The notes: generated by a model not told the origin, from the sequence alone. Shown: positions 9,449-18,017, numbered from the stretch's first letter. The stretch is DNA of 64,000 nucleotides from Streptomyces fodineus (GCF_001735805.1 NZ_CP017248.1:9610001-9674000), one strand, 5' to 3'. A program made the numbers and translations.

Positions 9449-9661
9449 TCATCCATGGTGCCGGTGCGAGGCGAGCGCCGATGTCGGCGTCGACGATGGA
9501 CGGGCCCGCTGTCCAGCCGATGTTCGGGGAGCTGCTGGAGCAGGCAGCGGTGTTCTCTGGAGGGGACGCCGACGGTGGGGGAACAGGTAGTTCTCGAAGG
9601 CGTCCAGCCCGAAGAGCATGAGCAGGAGCATCACCGGAAGGACCAGCGCTATCGCGACCAT
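9449..9661 (-). CDS. Small membrane protein, unknown function
   Basis: 70 residues. The first ~20 residues form a strongly hydrophobic helix (VAIALVLPVMLLLMLFGL), then DAFENYLFPHRRR, then a basic, Pro/Ser-rich tail. The ATG at 9661 is preceded by GGGAGG with seven-base spacing, which makes the start convincing. I do not know a function. It resembles in layout the 70-residue single-helix protein at 11394-11606, which lies downstream of an hsp20 gene; both may be envelope-stress accessories, but that is only a guess from position. Confidence 0.6.
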   Translation of the reverse strand: MVAIALVLPVMLLLMLFGLDAFENYLFPHRRRPLQRTPLPAPAAPRTSAGQRARPSSTPTSALASHRHHG

Positions 9662-9675
9662 GACGCCTCCCGGTG

Positions 9676-10890
9676 AACAGTGATCACGGGAACGCGGCGG
9701 ACAGAGACTCCTGGTCCAAGGCTGGGCCGATCGGGGGAACTTCGCACGCTCGGAGCGAAGGCAGTAGGCCGCTCGGGTGACATCACGCCTATGAAGGGCC
9801 TTGATCGTTCGTTGGGCCGTGCATGGATGCTCGCGGTGGTGTCCGTGGTGTGTGATTTTCCCCGGTGAGCGTCTACGAGCTGTTCGGGGAACCGGTGGTG
9901 CGGTGCTGGCGTGCCGCGGCTGGCCAGCCACCGGGTGGGCTGCAGGATGATCCCGCGGACGGGCGGGCCGGTGGGCCCGGCTCCCCGACGGTGCCCGCGC
10001 ATCCCGCGGCTGCTGCACAGCCTGCGGGGCCGCCCGGCCGACTGATCCGTACTTCCAGCGGTGCAGCAGCCATGCCGTGCCCGTGCGCCGCGCGCGCAGG
10101 GGCCATCGGCGCGAAGGTGAAGGCCCGTTCGTGTGCGCCCACCGGCATAGGCGGAAGGGAAGGCACGCGCCCTGGCGCCGATGGCTCAGCCTGCGGCGCT
10201 GTGGGGATGCTCGCCGACCAGTGCAGTCCGTGCGGGACGGTCAGCGCGTGTCAGCCGCCGCGGCCCACTGGGAGCGGGAGGGGCAGCCAGCGAGCGTGGA
10301 GGCGGTCGTACCAGTCGACGTCCGTCCAGATCTCGCTCGGCTGCGGGTGCCTGCCGGGTGAGTACCGGCCGCTGCCGCCGATGCCGACCGTCAGGGGCGC
10401 GAGAAGCCACCTCGGTAGCGTCATGGGTCTGCCCTCCCTTCTACGGCATGTCTACGGCATGGGCGATCCTCAGGGCGCCACCCTGGGGATCTGTCTGGTC
10501 GCGAACTGCCGGCGTGCCGGTCACGCCCGCCGCGTGCGCCGGGGGCCTCTGCCTGGTTTCCCCAGGCCCTGGTGTGCTCCGCCGGTGAGCGCCTTGGCGT
10601 TGGCGGATCGCGTCAGTTCTGAGGTCCGCGGTGTGTGCCGCGGCGGGCGAGGCCGGGGCGAGACGGAGGTCGCCGCCGCTACGCCGGGTGTTCGTGGGCG
10701 CTGGCGAGGCGACCGGACATACCGAGCCGCTGCTTCGTCCAGCGTTCGCGTTCCTGACATGGATCTATGCTGATCAGAGTCCAACCACCTCCCTCTCCTG
10801 CACGGTTTCCGACTGTTCCGGCATCATGGTTGTTTCCGGGCATCGGGATACCTATGCGTCCCCGGTCAAGATTTTTTAGGTTTTTGTTCC
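9676..10890. other. 1.2-kb stretch without a recognisable gene
   Basis: Several open frames occur on both strands because of the high GC content, but none has a good ribosome-binding site combined with a family resemblance. The tract lies between two scraps of stress genes (Hsp20 at 9229 and ClpB at 10902) and is probably degraded coding DNA. No repeats or RNA genes were seen. Confidence 0.4.
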
Positions 10891-10901
10891 GGTTTGGCCG
10901 T

Positions 10902-11115
10902 TCAGGCTGCTTTCGCTGCGGCGCCTGGCGTATCGGCGGCCCAGGTGACGGTGAGGCGGTCGTCGGCGAGGTCGACGGTGATGGTGGCGCCGTCGGGGAT
11001 GTCGCCGGTGAGCAGGGCCCGGCCGATGCGGGTTTCGAGTTCGCGTTGGATGAAGCGGCGCAGCGGGCGGGCGCCGTAGACGGGGTCGAAGCCCTCTGCG
11101 GCGATGTGCCGGCGG
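10902..11115 (-). pseudogene. clpB: ClpB C-terminal remnant
   Basis: Reading the minus strand gives RRHIAAEGFDPVYGARPLRR, then FIQRELETRIGRALLTGDIP and a stop at 10902. This is the C-terminal D2 small domain of the AAA+ disaggregase ClpB, with the family hallmark GxDPxYGARPL. About 70 of ~860 residues remain. There is no start codon of its own; the sequence is joined at about 11115 to the 5' end of a different gene (an APC permease). In Streptomyces ClpB is a member of the HspR regulon, which fits this neighbourhood. Confidence 0.85.
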
Positions 11116-11310
11116 GCCGGTTCGGCACATCACCCGCCACCACCGGTGGCCTTCCTGCTCGGGGTGCGGCGTGCGGTGCGGGCCGGGATGCCGGGCCGTC
11201 TGCTCGCTCAGCCCCTCCAGGAGCCAGGTACGCCACCGTGGCGCCACAGTTGCGGATGCTCGCGGATCAGCGGACGTGGCGCTTGTGCGCTCCGCCTCGA
11301 TGCCGGTCAT
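11116..11310 (-). pseudogene. APC-family permease 5' remnant
   Basis: An ATG at 11310 with an excellent ribosome-binding site (AGAAGGAGG) starts a frame ending in RTWLLEGLSEQTARHPG and HRWWRVMC. This is the cytoplasmic N-terminus of actinobacterial amino-acid/polyamine permeases, normally followed by a first membrane helix that starts CLTGVDYFSTLGY. Here the match stops after VMC and ClpB sequence begins in another frame. Only ~62 residues remain and no membrane helix is made. Confidence 0.65.
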
Positions 11311-11393
11311 GCGATCCCCTCCTTCTGCGGTGCCGCCGGGGCATGACCGCGGCCAGGCACGTCGCCGGTCATCCGAGCCACGGCTACCCATGC

Positions 11394-11606
11394 TTACGGC
11401 AAGTAGCGGCCTATGGCCCCTGGGGCGACGGTCGCCCCGCAGTGCTCGCTGGCGCTCAGCACGGTCCGCAGTTGCTGATAGCGGTCGAGGTCCTCCCAGG
11501 TGTTGCGGTCGGGCGGGCTGGGACGGCGGCGTCCGGTGTACCGGGCCCAGGCACTGGCGGTGACGCCGGCGAAGAGCGGGAAGAGCAGCCACAGCAGGGC
11601 GCCCAC
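11394..11606 (-). CDS. Small single-helix membrane protein next to hsp20
   Basis: 70 residues: an N-terminal hydrophobic helix (GALLWLLFPLFAGVTASAWA), then a basic linker and a soluble part with the stretch NTWEDLDRYQQLRTVLSASE. The GTG start at 11606 follows AGGAGG with a seven-base spacer. It begins 40 bases after the stop of the upstream hsp20 (11647-12069) and is probably in the same heat-induced transcript. Function unknown. Confidence 0.65.
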   Translation of the reverse strand: MGALLWLLFPLFAGVTASAWARYTGRRRPSPPDRNTWEDLDRYQQLRTVLSASEHCGATVAPGAIGRYLP

Positions 11607-11646
11607 GAGTCGACCTCCTTTCCTGGCTGTGCTTGAAGGGCGGTCG

Positions 11647-12069
11647 TCAGGGCGTGAGCTGCTTGGGTGCGCCACCGCCGGATATGGCGATCTTGCGGGG
11701 CTTGGCGTGTGGGGCCACCGGAACGCGCAGGGTAAGGACGCCGTTGTCGTAAGCCGCCTCGGCGGCTTCGGTGTCCAGCGCATCGGACAAGGTCAGGCGC
11801 CGGATGAACCGTCCTGTGGGCCGCTCGGTGAGGACCGGGCGAGCGCCGTCTGGGATCGGGGAGCGGCGCTCGGCAGTGAGGACCAGCGTGTCCCGCTCCA
11901 CGGTCAGGCTGATGCTGGAGCGGTCCATCCCGGGCAGGTCGAACTGCAGGTAGAGCGCGTCGTCGTCACGCCAGGCATCCGCCGGGATGGCGGTTCCCGT
12001 GCTGGCGGCATGCGCGAGCTGATGCGTGAGCCGGTCGAGATCGCCCAGGGCGCCGGTGCGCGCGAGCAT
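11647..12069 (-). CDS. Small heat-shock protein Hsp20 (copy 1)
   Basis: 140 residues. An alpha-crystallin domain spans about residues 35-130 (ALYLQFDLPGMDRSSISLTV, then GRFIRRLTLSDALD and GVLTLRVPVA), followed by a short C-terminal tail with the IxI/V-like element KIAISGG. It is an ATP-independent holdase that binds unfolding proteins in the cytoplasm and passes them to DnaK/ClpB. The frame is intact. Its promoter carries the best tandem HAIR-like sites in the window (12165-12209), so it should be repressed by HspR. A 70-residue membrane protein gene follows closely. Confidence 0.93.
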   Translation of the reverse strand: MLARTGALGDLDRLTHQLAHAASTGTAIPADAWRDDDALYLQFDLPGMDRSSISLTVERDTLVLTAERRSPIPDGARPVLTERPTGRFIRRLTLSDALDTEAAEAAYDNGVLTLRVPVAPHAKPRKIAISGGGAPKQLTP

Positions 12070-12143
12070 TTCCCACTTCTCCCTTCACTCCTGCATGTCG
12101 GGCCGCCCTTGAGGAGCGGTCCGACGAACGAAGACCGCTTATC

Positions 12144-12209
12144 CGTATAACCCACCGCCGGATAGTTGACAAGTGGCGACTGGACGAAGTTGACACCTTA
12201 CGACTCAAT
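12144..12209 (-). promoter_or_regulatory. hsp20 promoter with tandem HAIR-like HspR sites
   Basis: On the minus strand a -35 TTGTCA (12167-12172) and a -10 TATACG (12144-12149) are 17 bases apart. Two HAIR-like elements overlap or abut the -35: GTTGACA-N7-ACTGGAC at 12165-12185 and GTTGACA-N7-ACTCAAT at 12189-12209. The known HspR site is CTTGAGT-N7-ACTCAAG. The second copy keeps the seven-base spacer and a nearly complete right half. The gap is also the promoter region for the divergent HdeD-like gene. Confidence 0.7.
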
Positions 12210-12293
12210 CTTCTACGTTCAGTGAGCGTTCGATCGCGTCGACGGTCTCGCCTGAGGGGTCGACGCAGGGAAGGCCGGAAAGGAGGGCTGCTG

Positions 12294-12881
12294 GTGACGG
12301 AAAACTTGAAGAGTGTCTGGCTGCTGGCCGTACGCGGTGCCGCAGCAGTTGTCTTCGGCGCACTGACGCTGATCTGGCCGCAGCTGACGGTGCTGGCTCT
12401 GGCCTGGGCGTTCGGCGCCTACGCCCTGGTGGACGGTGTGGTGCTCATGGGTTCGGCATGGCGGCACCGGCACGAGCGTCGGCCCGCGCTGGCCTGTGCG
12501 GGTGCAGGTGTGCTGGGCATCGTGGCCGGTGTGGCGACGGCTCTGTGGCCGGGCCTTACGGCGCTGACCCTGGTGGTCATGGCCGGCGTGTGGGCCATTG
12601 TCACGGGCTGCTTGGAACTGTGGGTCGCCACGCGCATGCGGCATGAGCTGCCACGCGCGTGGTTCTGGCGCGCCTCCGCCGTCGTGTCCGTGGGGGCGGG
12701 CGTGCTGCTGTGGCTGCGCCCGGATGCCGGTGCGGTGGCCATCGCCTTCGTTCTGGGCGTGTACGCACTGATCGCGGGCGGTCTCTGGTTGGCTGCGGCC
12801 TGGCGGGAGTACCGCGCATGCAGCGAGCAGGGCAGCCGGTCGTGGCCGCGATCGGCGCCCGGCGCCCGCGTGGCCCACTGA
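12294..12881 (+). CDS. HdeD-family (DUF308) membrane protein
   Basis: 195 residues with six hydrophobic helices in the repeating pattern of the HdeD/DUF308 family (for example LAVRGAAAVVFGALTLIWP and ALAWAFGAYALVDGVVLMGS). HdeD proteins are linked to acid and stress tolerance in enterobacteria; the molecular activity is unknown. The GTG start at 12294 has AGGAGG seven bases before it; an upstream in-frame start at 12222 lacks a signal. The gene diverges from hsp20 copy 1 across the HAIR sites, so both may be HspR-controlled. HdeD beside Hsp20 is also a feature of proteobacterial heat-resistance islands. Confidence 0.88.
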   Translation: MTENLKSVWLLAVRGAAAVVFGALTLIWPQLTVLALAWAFGAYALVDGVVLMGSAWRHRHERRPALACAGAGVLGIVAGVATALWPGLTALTLVVMAGVWAIVTGCLELWVATRMRHELPRAWFWRASAVVSVGAGVLLWLRPDAGAVAIAFVLGVYALIAGGLWLAAAWREYRACSEQGSRSWPRSAPGARVAH

Positions 12882-13042
12882 CCGCGTTCCCGATGCGCCC
12901 GAACGCCCAGCGGTCGACGGGCCGACGGGGCGTTCAGGCGCGGGCGGTGCCGACCTCGGCCGCGACGGTCTGGCACAACCGCTTGCCTGTCAGCCGGTGA
13001 CCGAGGTTCACTCCACCGGATCCGCCGAGACCGCCGCAAAAA

Positions 13043-13084
13043 GTTGAGTCTATGGGTATCAACTTTCCGATAGTGTGGTATAGT
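13043..13084 (+). promoter_or_regulatory. hsp20 promoter with HAIR-like site
   Basis: GTTGAGT-N7-TATCAAC at 13043-13063 matches the HAIR half-sites with the exact seven-base spacer. A -10 box TATAGT follows at 13079-13084, placing the HAIR right half over the -35 region. It lies about 45 bases upstream of hsp20 copy 2. Confidence 0.7.
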
Positions 13085-13130
13085 AGAAGTAGAGCGAAGC
13101 CGTATGGAACGAGGACAAGGAGGGATGAAC

Positions 13131-13553
13131 ATGCTGATGCGTACGGATCCCTTCCGCGAGCTTGACCGGCTCGTCGAACGCGCCTGGGGCACGGCCGCGC
13201 ACCCGGCCGGCATGCCGATGGACGCCTGGCGCGAGGGCGACACGTTCTTTGTGGAGCTGGACCTGCCGGGCGTGAACCCGGAGTCCATCGATCTCGATGT
13301 CGAGCGCAACGTCCTGACCGTCAAGGCCGAACGCAAGCCGACGTACGGCGAGGGCACCGACACGGTGATCACCGAGCGGCCTGCGGGGACGTTCAGTCGC
13401 CAGCTGTTCCTCGGCGACACCCTCGACACCGAGCGCATCGAAGCCTCCTACGAGGCAGGCGTTCTCAGGCTGCAGATCCCGGTCGCCGAGCAGGCCAAGC
13501 CCCGCAAGATCGCGATCAGCGGCGGCAGCGACCGCAGGGAACTCCGCAGCTGA
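13131..13553 (+). CDS. Small heat-shock protein Hsp20 (copy 2)
   Basis: 140 residues, intact. The start MLMRTDPFRELDRLVERAWG is shared with the scraps and paralogues in this window. The alpha-crystallin domain covers ~35-130 (FVELDLPGVNPESIDLDVER, GTFSRQLFLGDTLD, AGVLRLQIPVA) and the tail ends KIAISGGS. I chose the ATG at 13131 because GGAGG lies seven bases upstream; the ATG at 13125 is too close to it. It is a cytoplasmic holdase. A HAIR site sits over the promoter and a strong hairpin terminator follows at 13572, so it is transcribed alone. Confidence 0.94.
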   Translation: MLMRTDPFRELDRLVERAWGTAAHPAGMPMDAWREGDTFFVELDLPGVNPESIDLDVERNVLTVKAERKPTYGEGTDTVITERPAGTFSRQLFLGDTLDTERIEASYEAGVLRLQIPVAEQAKPRKIAISGGSDRRELRS

Positions 13554-13571
13554 GCAGCGACCAACCGCTCC

Positions 13572-13598
13572 AGGCCCCGGGGCACAAGCCCGGGGCCT
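13572..13598 (+). terminator. Hairpin terminator after hsp20 copy 2
   Basis: AGGCCCCGGG and CCCGGGGCCT form a perfect 10-bp stem around a seven-base loop (GCACAAG), 18 bases after the hsp20 stop codon. No T-run follows, as is usual in Streptomyces. Confidence 0.75.
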
Positions 13599-13742
13599 CG
13601 CTGCATCGCAGGCCCTGACGCGATGCCTGCGAACGGGAGCGGCCCGACGTCAAGTCGACCCCCGAGCCGTCCGCCAAGCGCTACTACGCGATCCCACGCC
13701 TTGTGAGCTCCTGCCGTCGCGAGTCGCACGCCTCCGTCCTGG

Positions 13743-13824
13743 AAGGCACCGCACGGAACCTCGCGGCTGCGCAGCTGTGGGTAAAGGCACCGCACGGAAC
13801 CTCGCGGCTGCGCAGCTGTGGGTA
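13743..13824. repeat. 41-bp perfect tandem duplication
   Basis: The 41-base unit beginning AAGGCACCGCACGGAACCTC at 13743 is repeated exactly at 13784. The plus-strand frame before it reads KRYYAIPRLVSSC then SVLEGTARNLAAAQLWV, which looks like old coding sequence that I cannot name. The unit is not a multiple of three, so the duplication breaks that frame. No other gene is seen between 13600 and 13887. Confidence 0.85.
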
Positions 13825-13887
13825 GCTGGCGGTTTGCTGCGGCAGTGCGGTCCTCTGAGGTGGACCACGGCTGAGCCGCGTACGGGC

Positions 13888-14104
13888 TTACCTTGCGTAG
13901 CCGACGTCCAGCACTTCGATCACGTCGCCGTGGAACGGTGTAGACGAGCCGGCATCACTCGCCGAACGCTGCGGCCGGGTCCGGGGCCTCGATCGCCGGA
14001 GTCTGGGCGGTGACCGCGTCGATGAGCGCGATGATCTCCGCCTGCGCTTCGTCCGGCACAGCGAAGAGCACCTTGACGGCCCGATGCATCAGTTCCACCC
14101 GCAT
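13888..14104 (-). pseudogene. Broken paralogue of the small protein at 26568
   Basis: The minus strand reads VKVLFAVPDEAQAEIIALID then DPAAAFGE, a TGA stop, and CRLVYTV, shifting frame to HGDVIEVLDVGYAR and a final TAA at 13888. The gene at 26568-26780 has the same order (GVLFGVPNDTHEEIITLID, AAAFGEWCWLVYT, DDIIEVLDVGCAR), with Trp where this copy has TGA. The copy therefore carries one nonsense change and one frameshift. The family is not known to me; the end resembles small RelE-like folds only loosely. Confidence 0.7.
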
Positions 14105-14583
14105 TCTGGCTACCAGACGGCAGGAAGCAGCCTGCGAATCGAGCGCATCGGCCCATACCGGTGACCGGACAAGGCTCCTCAGACCCGCCATAACGGCGGC
14201 CTCACGCGGAGAGGTCAGCGTCCGACGGCGTCGCGATCGTCGCGCGCCCTTCCAAGCGCGGAGAATCATCCTCCGTAGGGCTGTCATCCCCGGCAACACC
14301 CAGCCGTCCCATGAACGCGGGCTCGCTGAGTGCCAGGACACTCTGCAGCCGCTCCCGCAGTTCCGTGTACGGCACTCCTGTGCCAGGTCGCTGTGCTGCC
14401 ACGGGAGAACAACGAGAGGCGCCAGGCGGGCGATGTCCGCCGGATGGGGGGTTGGGAAGCCGCTGCCGAGGGGGCATGGCCCACTGGGACGGACGAGGCT
14501 GAATGCAGGCGATGTGCGGGGTCAGAACTCCGGCTGGACACTTGAGTGAGATCGCTCGCTGTCTGCATGGAAACCGGGGTGCG

Positions 14584-15393
14584 ATGGCCATGGAACATGG
14601 CACGTCACGTTCTTCCACCGGAACGGACGTCGTGTACACGGATTCCGTGTTCGGCGTACCGTGCTGGGTGAGCCTGACCAGCCGCGATCTCGACACAACG
14701 CAGCGTTTCTACAGTGCCGTACTGGGCTGGCAGTGGCGCACTGCCAGACTGGGTGACCGCTTCCTGACCGCGCTGGCGGACGGGATACCCGTCGCGGGGG
14801 TCGCGGCGATGGCCACCGTCTGGCATATGCCGGTGACGTGGACGCCCTACTTCGCCGTCGCAGACGCAGACGAGACGGTCGCCCGCGTGCGGGAGCGTGG
14901 CGCGACCGTGGCCGTGGGGCCGATCTCCTTTGCGCCCGGCAGGGCGGCGCTGCTCGCCGACCGCGACGGGGCCATCTTCGGGATATGGCAGGGCAGGCTC
15001 GTCACCGAGTGGAAGGCGTGGCGGCAGGCTGCCCCGGTGTTCGTCACCCTCCACACTCGCGACGCTTTCGATGCGGCGATCTTCTACGGCGAGATCCTCG
15101 GCTGGGCCTCGGGTCGCTCTGGCTGCTGCGAGGTGGAGTACGAAGGGGAAGAGGTGCTGCTGCGCAGCCAGGGTTCCGTCGTGGCGCGCATCGAGTCTGG
15201 CGCCGTGGACACAGCGCCTGATCGCTCGGTCCGGCCTCACTGGCAGGTCCACTTCGTGGTGGCAGACGTGTCGGGGTGTGCCCGAGCCGCACGAGAGCAC
15301 GGCGGCGACGTCCTTGCGGAGTGCGAACACGAGGCGGTGCTGCGCGATCCTGACGGAGCACTCTTCGTGGTGAGCTCCAGCCGGGACCACTGA
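14584..15393 (+). CDS. VOC-superfamily protein, two glyoxalase-like modules
   Basis: About 269 residues with two vicinal-oxygen-chelate modules. Module 1 begins VPCWVSLTSRDLDTTQRFYS and module 2 AAPVFVTLHTRDAFDAAIFY. Each has the beta-alpha-beta pattern ending in a D-(R/P)-DGA-(I/L)-F-like strand (LLADRDGAIFGIW and VLRDPDGALFVV). The arrangement is common for Streptomyces proteins annotated as hydroxylases or bleomycin-resistance-like. It could bind metal and act on or sequester a small molecule; the substrate is unknown. An ATG at 14590 is an alternative start. It is flanked by pseudogenes and transcribed alone. The region 14105-14583 has no other recognisable gene. Confidence 0.85.
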   Translation: MAMEHGTSRSSTGTDVVYTDSVFGVPCWVSLTSRDLDTTQRFYSAVLGWQWRTARLGDRFLTALADGIPVAGVAAMATVWHMPVTWTPYFAVADADETVARVRERGATVAVGPISFAPGRAALLADRDGAIFGIWQGRLVTEWKAWRQAAPVFVTLHTRDAFDAAIFYGEILGWASGRSGCCEVEYEGEEVLLRSQGSVVARIESGAVDTAPDRSVRPHWQVHFVVADVSGCARAAREHGGDVLAECEHEAVLRDPDGALFVVSSSRDH

Positions 15394-15615
15394 CGCTCTG
15401 GCTGGTCGGCCCGGAGGCGAGTTGTGCCGGTGTCCCCTCGAACCAAGGATCGGAACACGGGACGGACTTTGTCCGTCGAACGGGCTCTTTGCCTTGAGGG
15501 AAGCAGACGCCGCCGCACCGGCAGAGCACTCGGAACGGATGATGGCCGCGTGGACAGCATCGGGGACGATTGACGGCAGAAGCCATCCCAAGGTGCACGG
15601 AGCGAGGAACACGCA

Positions 15616-15912
15616 ATGGCCGACACCTCGATGTCCGGCCGCGCGCGGGTGGCGGTCCATGGTCGACGAGGTCAGCGATGCACACAGCGGTGAACTGGTC
15701 ACCATTGAAGTGGTGGATCCCTCGATCGGAAGCCAGCACGAAGCGGAGCGGCTGCCGTTCTCCTACCTCACCTATGATCCGAAGTCCCGCACCCCAAGGA
15801 GGTCGACGTCTCTACGCCAGACGTCACTGAGGCAGCGGTCCGAGTGGTGGACCCGGAGGGCACCGCAACCTTGATCACTTTCTTCCCTGCGGAGTCCAGG
15901 ACTGCCTCATGA
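15616..15912 (+). pseudogene. DUF5335-like small protein, frameshifted
   Basis: The ATG at 15616 starts MADTSMSGRA. After a shift the frame continues WRSMVDEVSDAHSGELVTIE, DPSIGSQHEAERLPFSYLTY and DPKS. After a second shift it reads VVDPEGTATLITFFP and stops at 15912. The order LVTIEV, IGSQ-EAERLPF, YDP and GTATLI-F follows the DUF5335 pattern of small actinobacterial proteins often found beside hsp20 and other stress genes. With two frameshifts no full-length product is possible. Confidence 0.55.
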
Positions 15913-15986
15913 ACCAGCCCTGACCGAACGGTCCGGGGCCGGGGGCTGCCCTGAGCGGAGCCGCGGGCGCCCACTCTCTGGCCGGA

Positions 15987-16200
15987 TCAGCCGGCGAGGT
16001 CAGCCCTGCCGAAGAGGGTGGCGTAGCCAGATGGCTCAGATGGCTCAGATGGCAGCTGGCTGATGATCTGGTTCAGCTCGCCGCCGGAGACCGCGTCGGC
16101 CAGGGCGAACAGCACCGCGCTGGCGTCCCAGTCGGCCGTATGGGGACGAGCGCCGGTGCGCTCGGCGACGCGCTGGCAGAACTCCTCGACGGGTCTTCAG
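15987..16200 (-). pseudogene. DUF2267 C-terminal remnant with 9-bp repeat insertion
   Basis: The minus strand reads VEEFCQRVAERTGARPHTAD, WDASAVLFALADAVSGGELN and QIISQLP, then an inserted SEPSEPS, then GYATLFGRADLAG and a stop at 15987. The second half matches the DUF2267 gene at 23262-23656 (SGGELNQILSQLPSGYAVLF). The insert comes from repeated ATGGCTCAG units at about 16029-16050. The N-terminal half is out of frame or lost. Upstream, 16201-16497 contains nothing I recognise. Confidence 0.8.
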
Positions 16201-16497
16201 ACGGCGCAGGCGCGCCGCGACCTGTGCTGCCCGGTCACCGCCGTGGCCGGCAGCCGACAGGAGAGCAGATACCCAGGCCATCGTCGTGCGCCTCGCACAC
16301 CACGTGACATTGACTGCCGTCACAAAGGCGACACCGCCCACGCAGTGCCGCAGTAGTGTCAACCATGAATGACACCGGTGTATTTCCGCGCGATCGCGTT
16401 GCACGCCGGGAGCGCGGATCAAGAACGAAGGAGCCGCGCCGCTCGCGACGGTGTGGGTTTGGCAGCGGGTGGGGCTCGGCGGGGCGCGGCTGTGCGG

Positions 16498-17394
16498 TCA
16501 GGGTCGGCTGGAGCTCAGCTGCTCGATGGCTTCCAGGACATGTTTGCGGCGCGCGTGCGTGAGCTCGTATCCCTCGAGAACGCGCAGGTCGGACTCGGAC
16601 AAAGAGGGCAGGCGCCGCTCGATCTCCTCAACGCTGAGCTGGCTGAAGCCGACGATGGGCAGGCTTTCCTCGCTGCTGACCGCGCCTTGGATCTGCTCGG
16701 CCGCGGCGGTCACTTCCGGCTCCTCCGCCAGCGGCCTTTCGTCTTCGGGCCACTGCCCGGGGCGTGCCGCCTGGCGCAGCCGGTCGGCGACAGCCCGCAG
16801 CGGGCGGGTGGCCGCATGGGTGAGGCCGCCGTTCGTCGTCTGTTCCACGCGGAAGCCGTCGCCTGCGGCGGCCACGGTTCGGGCCTGCCGGGCGAGGCTG
16901 TCCTCGAGCAGTGCCAGCAGCTCCTGGTCCTGGCTGCGAAGTTCCTGCAGCAGGTGGAGGGTGGTGTCGTCCTGGGCCTGGTCGGCGAGGACCTCGCCGG
17001 CCAGAGCGCTGGCCAGGGCCCGGGCAGCAGCGGCGTACTCGTCCTCGGTGTTCCTCAGCAGCTGCTGGTCGTCGGCCGGCCCTCGGCCGTGCATCACCCC
17101 TGTCACCGTCTTCTGCCCGATGGCCAGCGGCAGCATGGCTGTTCTGAGGGTGGTGCGGGCGGCGAACCGCGCCATGTCGGCCGCGCCGCCGAGCAGGCCG
17201 CGGGGCCGCAGTCCGCGGACATGGCCTTCGATGCGGTGCACCCGGCCCTGCATCTCATCGGCCTCGCGCTCAAGCATCTGCCGGTGGGCGCCGGGCGACG
17301 CGAGCGCCGCATCCGCCCGCAGTCGGTCACGCGCTGCGGCATGAGCGTGGCGGGCATCCTCCAGTACCGGTATCAAGGTCTGCGTCATCGCCAT
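16498..17394 (-). CDS. Helical, coiled-coil-rich protein of unknown function
   Basis: 298 residues, mostly charged amphipathic helices. Residues ~5-60 and ~130-185 look coiled-coil. A modest hydrophobic, Gly/Ala-rich patch occurs at ~65-95 (GLLGGAADMARFAARTTLRT). The C-terminal ~50 residues (PIVGFSQLSVEEIERRLPSL, then LRVLEGYELTHARRKHVLEA) match a short motif widespread in actinobacterial membrane- or lipid-droplet-associated proteins (PI-x-G-(Y/F)-D/S-x-L). I cannot assign a role. The gene lies between stress-related genes on the minus strand with no obvious operon partner. Confidence 0.65.
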   Translation of the reverse strand: MAMTQTLIPVLEDARHAHAAARDRLRADAALASPGAHRQMLEREADEMQGRVHRIEGHVRGLRPRGLLGGAADMARFAARTTLRTAMLPLAIGQKTVTGVMHGRGPADDQQLLRNTEDEYAAAARALASALAGEVLADQAQDDTTLHLLQELRSQDQELLALLEDSLARQARTVAAAGDGFRVEQTTNGGLTHAATRPLRAVADRLRQAARPGQWPEDERPLAEEPEVTAAAEQIQGAVSSEESLPIVGFSQLSVEEIERRLPSLSESDLRVLEGYELTHARRKHVLEAIEQLSSSRP

Positions 17395-17861
17395 GGGAGG
17401 CTGCTCCCTGCATGCGGTGTCGGGCGGGTGTTGAGCGGCTGCCCAGCCGGCCGTCCTCCTGCGGTTGAGCAGTCGGGATCATCCTGCGCGGACCGCGCGA
17501 AGATCACCCGCCTGGGAGCGCGCTCGCCCCGCGGGCCCCACGGCACAGGAGGCCGGCTTTACCCGCTGCCGCAGGTGCGGAGACAGTCTGCCGGCGGTTC
17601 CACCGTCCGGGTGAGGGCGCGTGTGACGGCCGAGTCGTCTTGGGCACCGCGCGGCCAGTTACGTAGAGCCGTCATCGGCACGCCGCTGAAAGCCCCACTC
17701 GAATGTCCTGGACGGTCACAGGCTTCGGAGAGCGCGAACGCGCACCAGCCCCGAGGGTGAGCACAGTCGCGGCTCCAGTACCTCGGGGCAGGTCGTCCGC
17801 CCCTACGATGGCCCGACCCGCGATCAACGGTAAGCACCGGCGCCGTTGACACAGGCGCGAA
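17395..17861. other. Intergenic stretch with no recognisable gene
   Basis: About 470 bases between two minus-strand genes. The open frames present have no good starts or family resemblance, and I see no palindrome or RNA gene. The part next to 17394 should hold the promoter of the coiled-coil gene. Confidence 0.4.
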
Positions 17862-18017
17862 TCAGGACGACAGGCCCGGGTACTCCGGCTCCCCGCCGTC
17901 GGCGTCGAACACCTTGGTGAAGGTGGCACCGCACCGGCAACGCGAGTACTCGACCAGTTCCCCCTCTTCCGACACGCTCAGCCCCTGACTGAGTCGCACA
18001 TGCACATGATCACCCAT
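17862..18017 (-). CDS. Small CxC-containing protein, hypothetical
   Basis: 51 residues starting MGDHVHVRLSQGLSVSEEGE. The middle has YSRCRCGATF, a Cys-x-Cys pair like half of a zinc ribbon, and the tail is acidic. Start at ATG 18017; an AGGAA lies a little far upstream (about 13 bases). Similar short proteins with one CxC occur in actinobacteria without known role. It is divergent from the hsp20 at 18217. Confidence 0.5.
   Translation of the reverse strand: MGDHVHVRLSQGLSVSEEGELVEYSRCRCGATFTKVFDADGGEPEYPGLSS

Noticed and set aside
9676..10890. 302-codon plus-strand frame as a gene
   Set aside because: No ribosome-binding site, Arg/Gly/Pro-rich composition and no recognisable motif.
12190..12219. 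Sigma-70 promoter for the HdeD-like gene (TTGACA at 12190)
   Set aside because: No convincing -10 box at 16-19 bases; I kept TTGACA only as part of the HAIR-like element.
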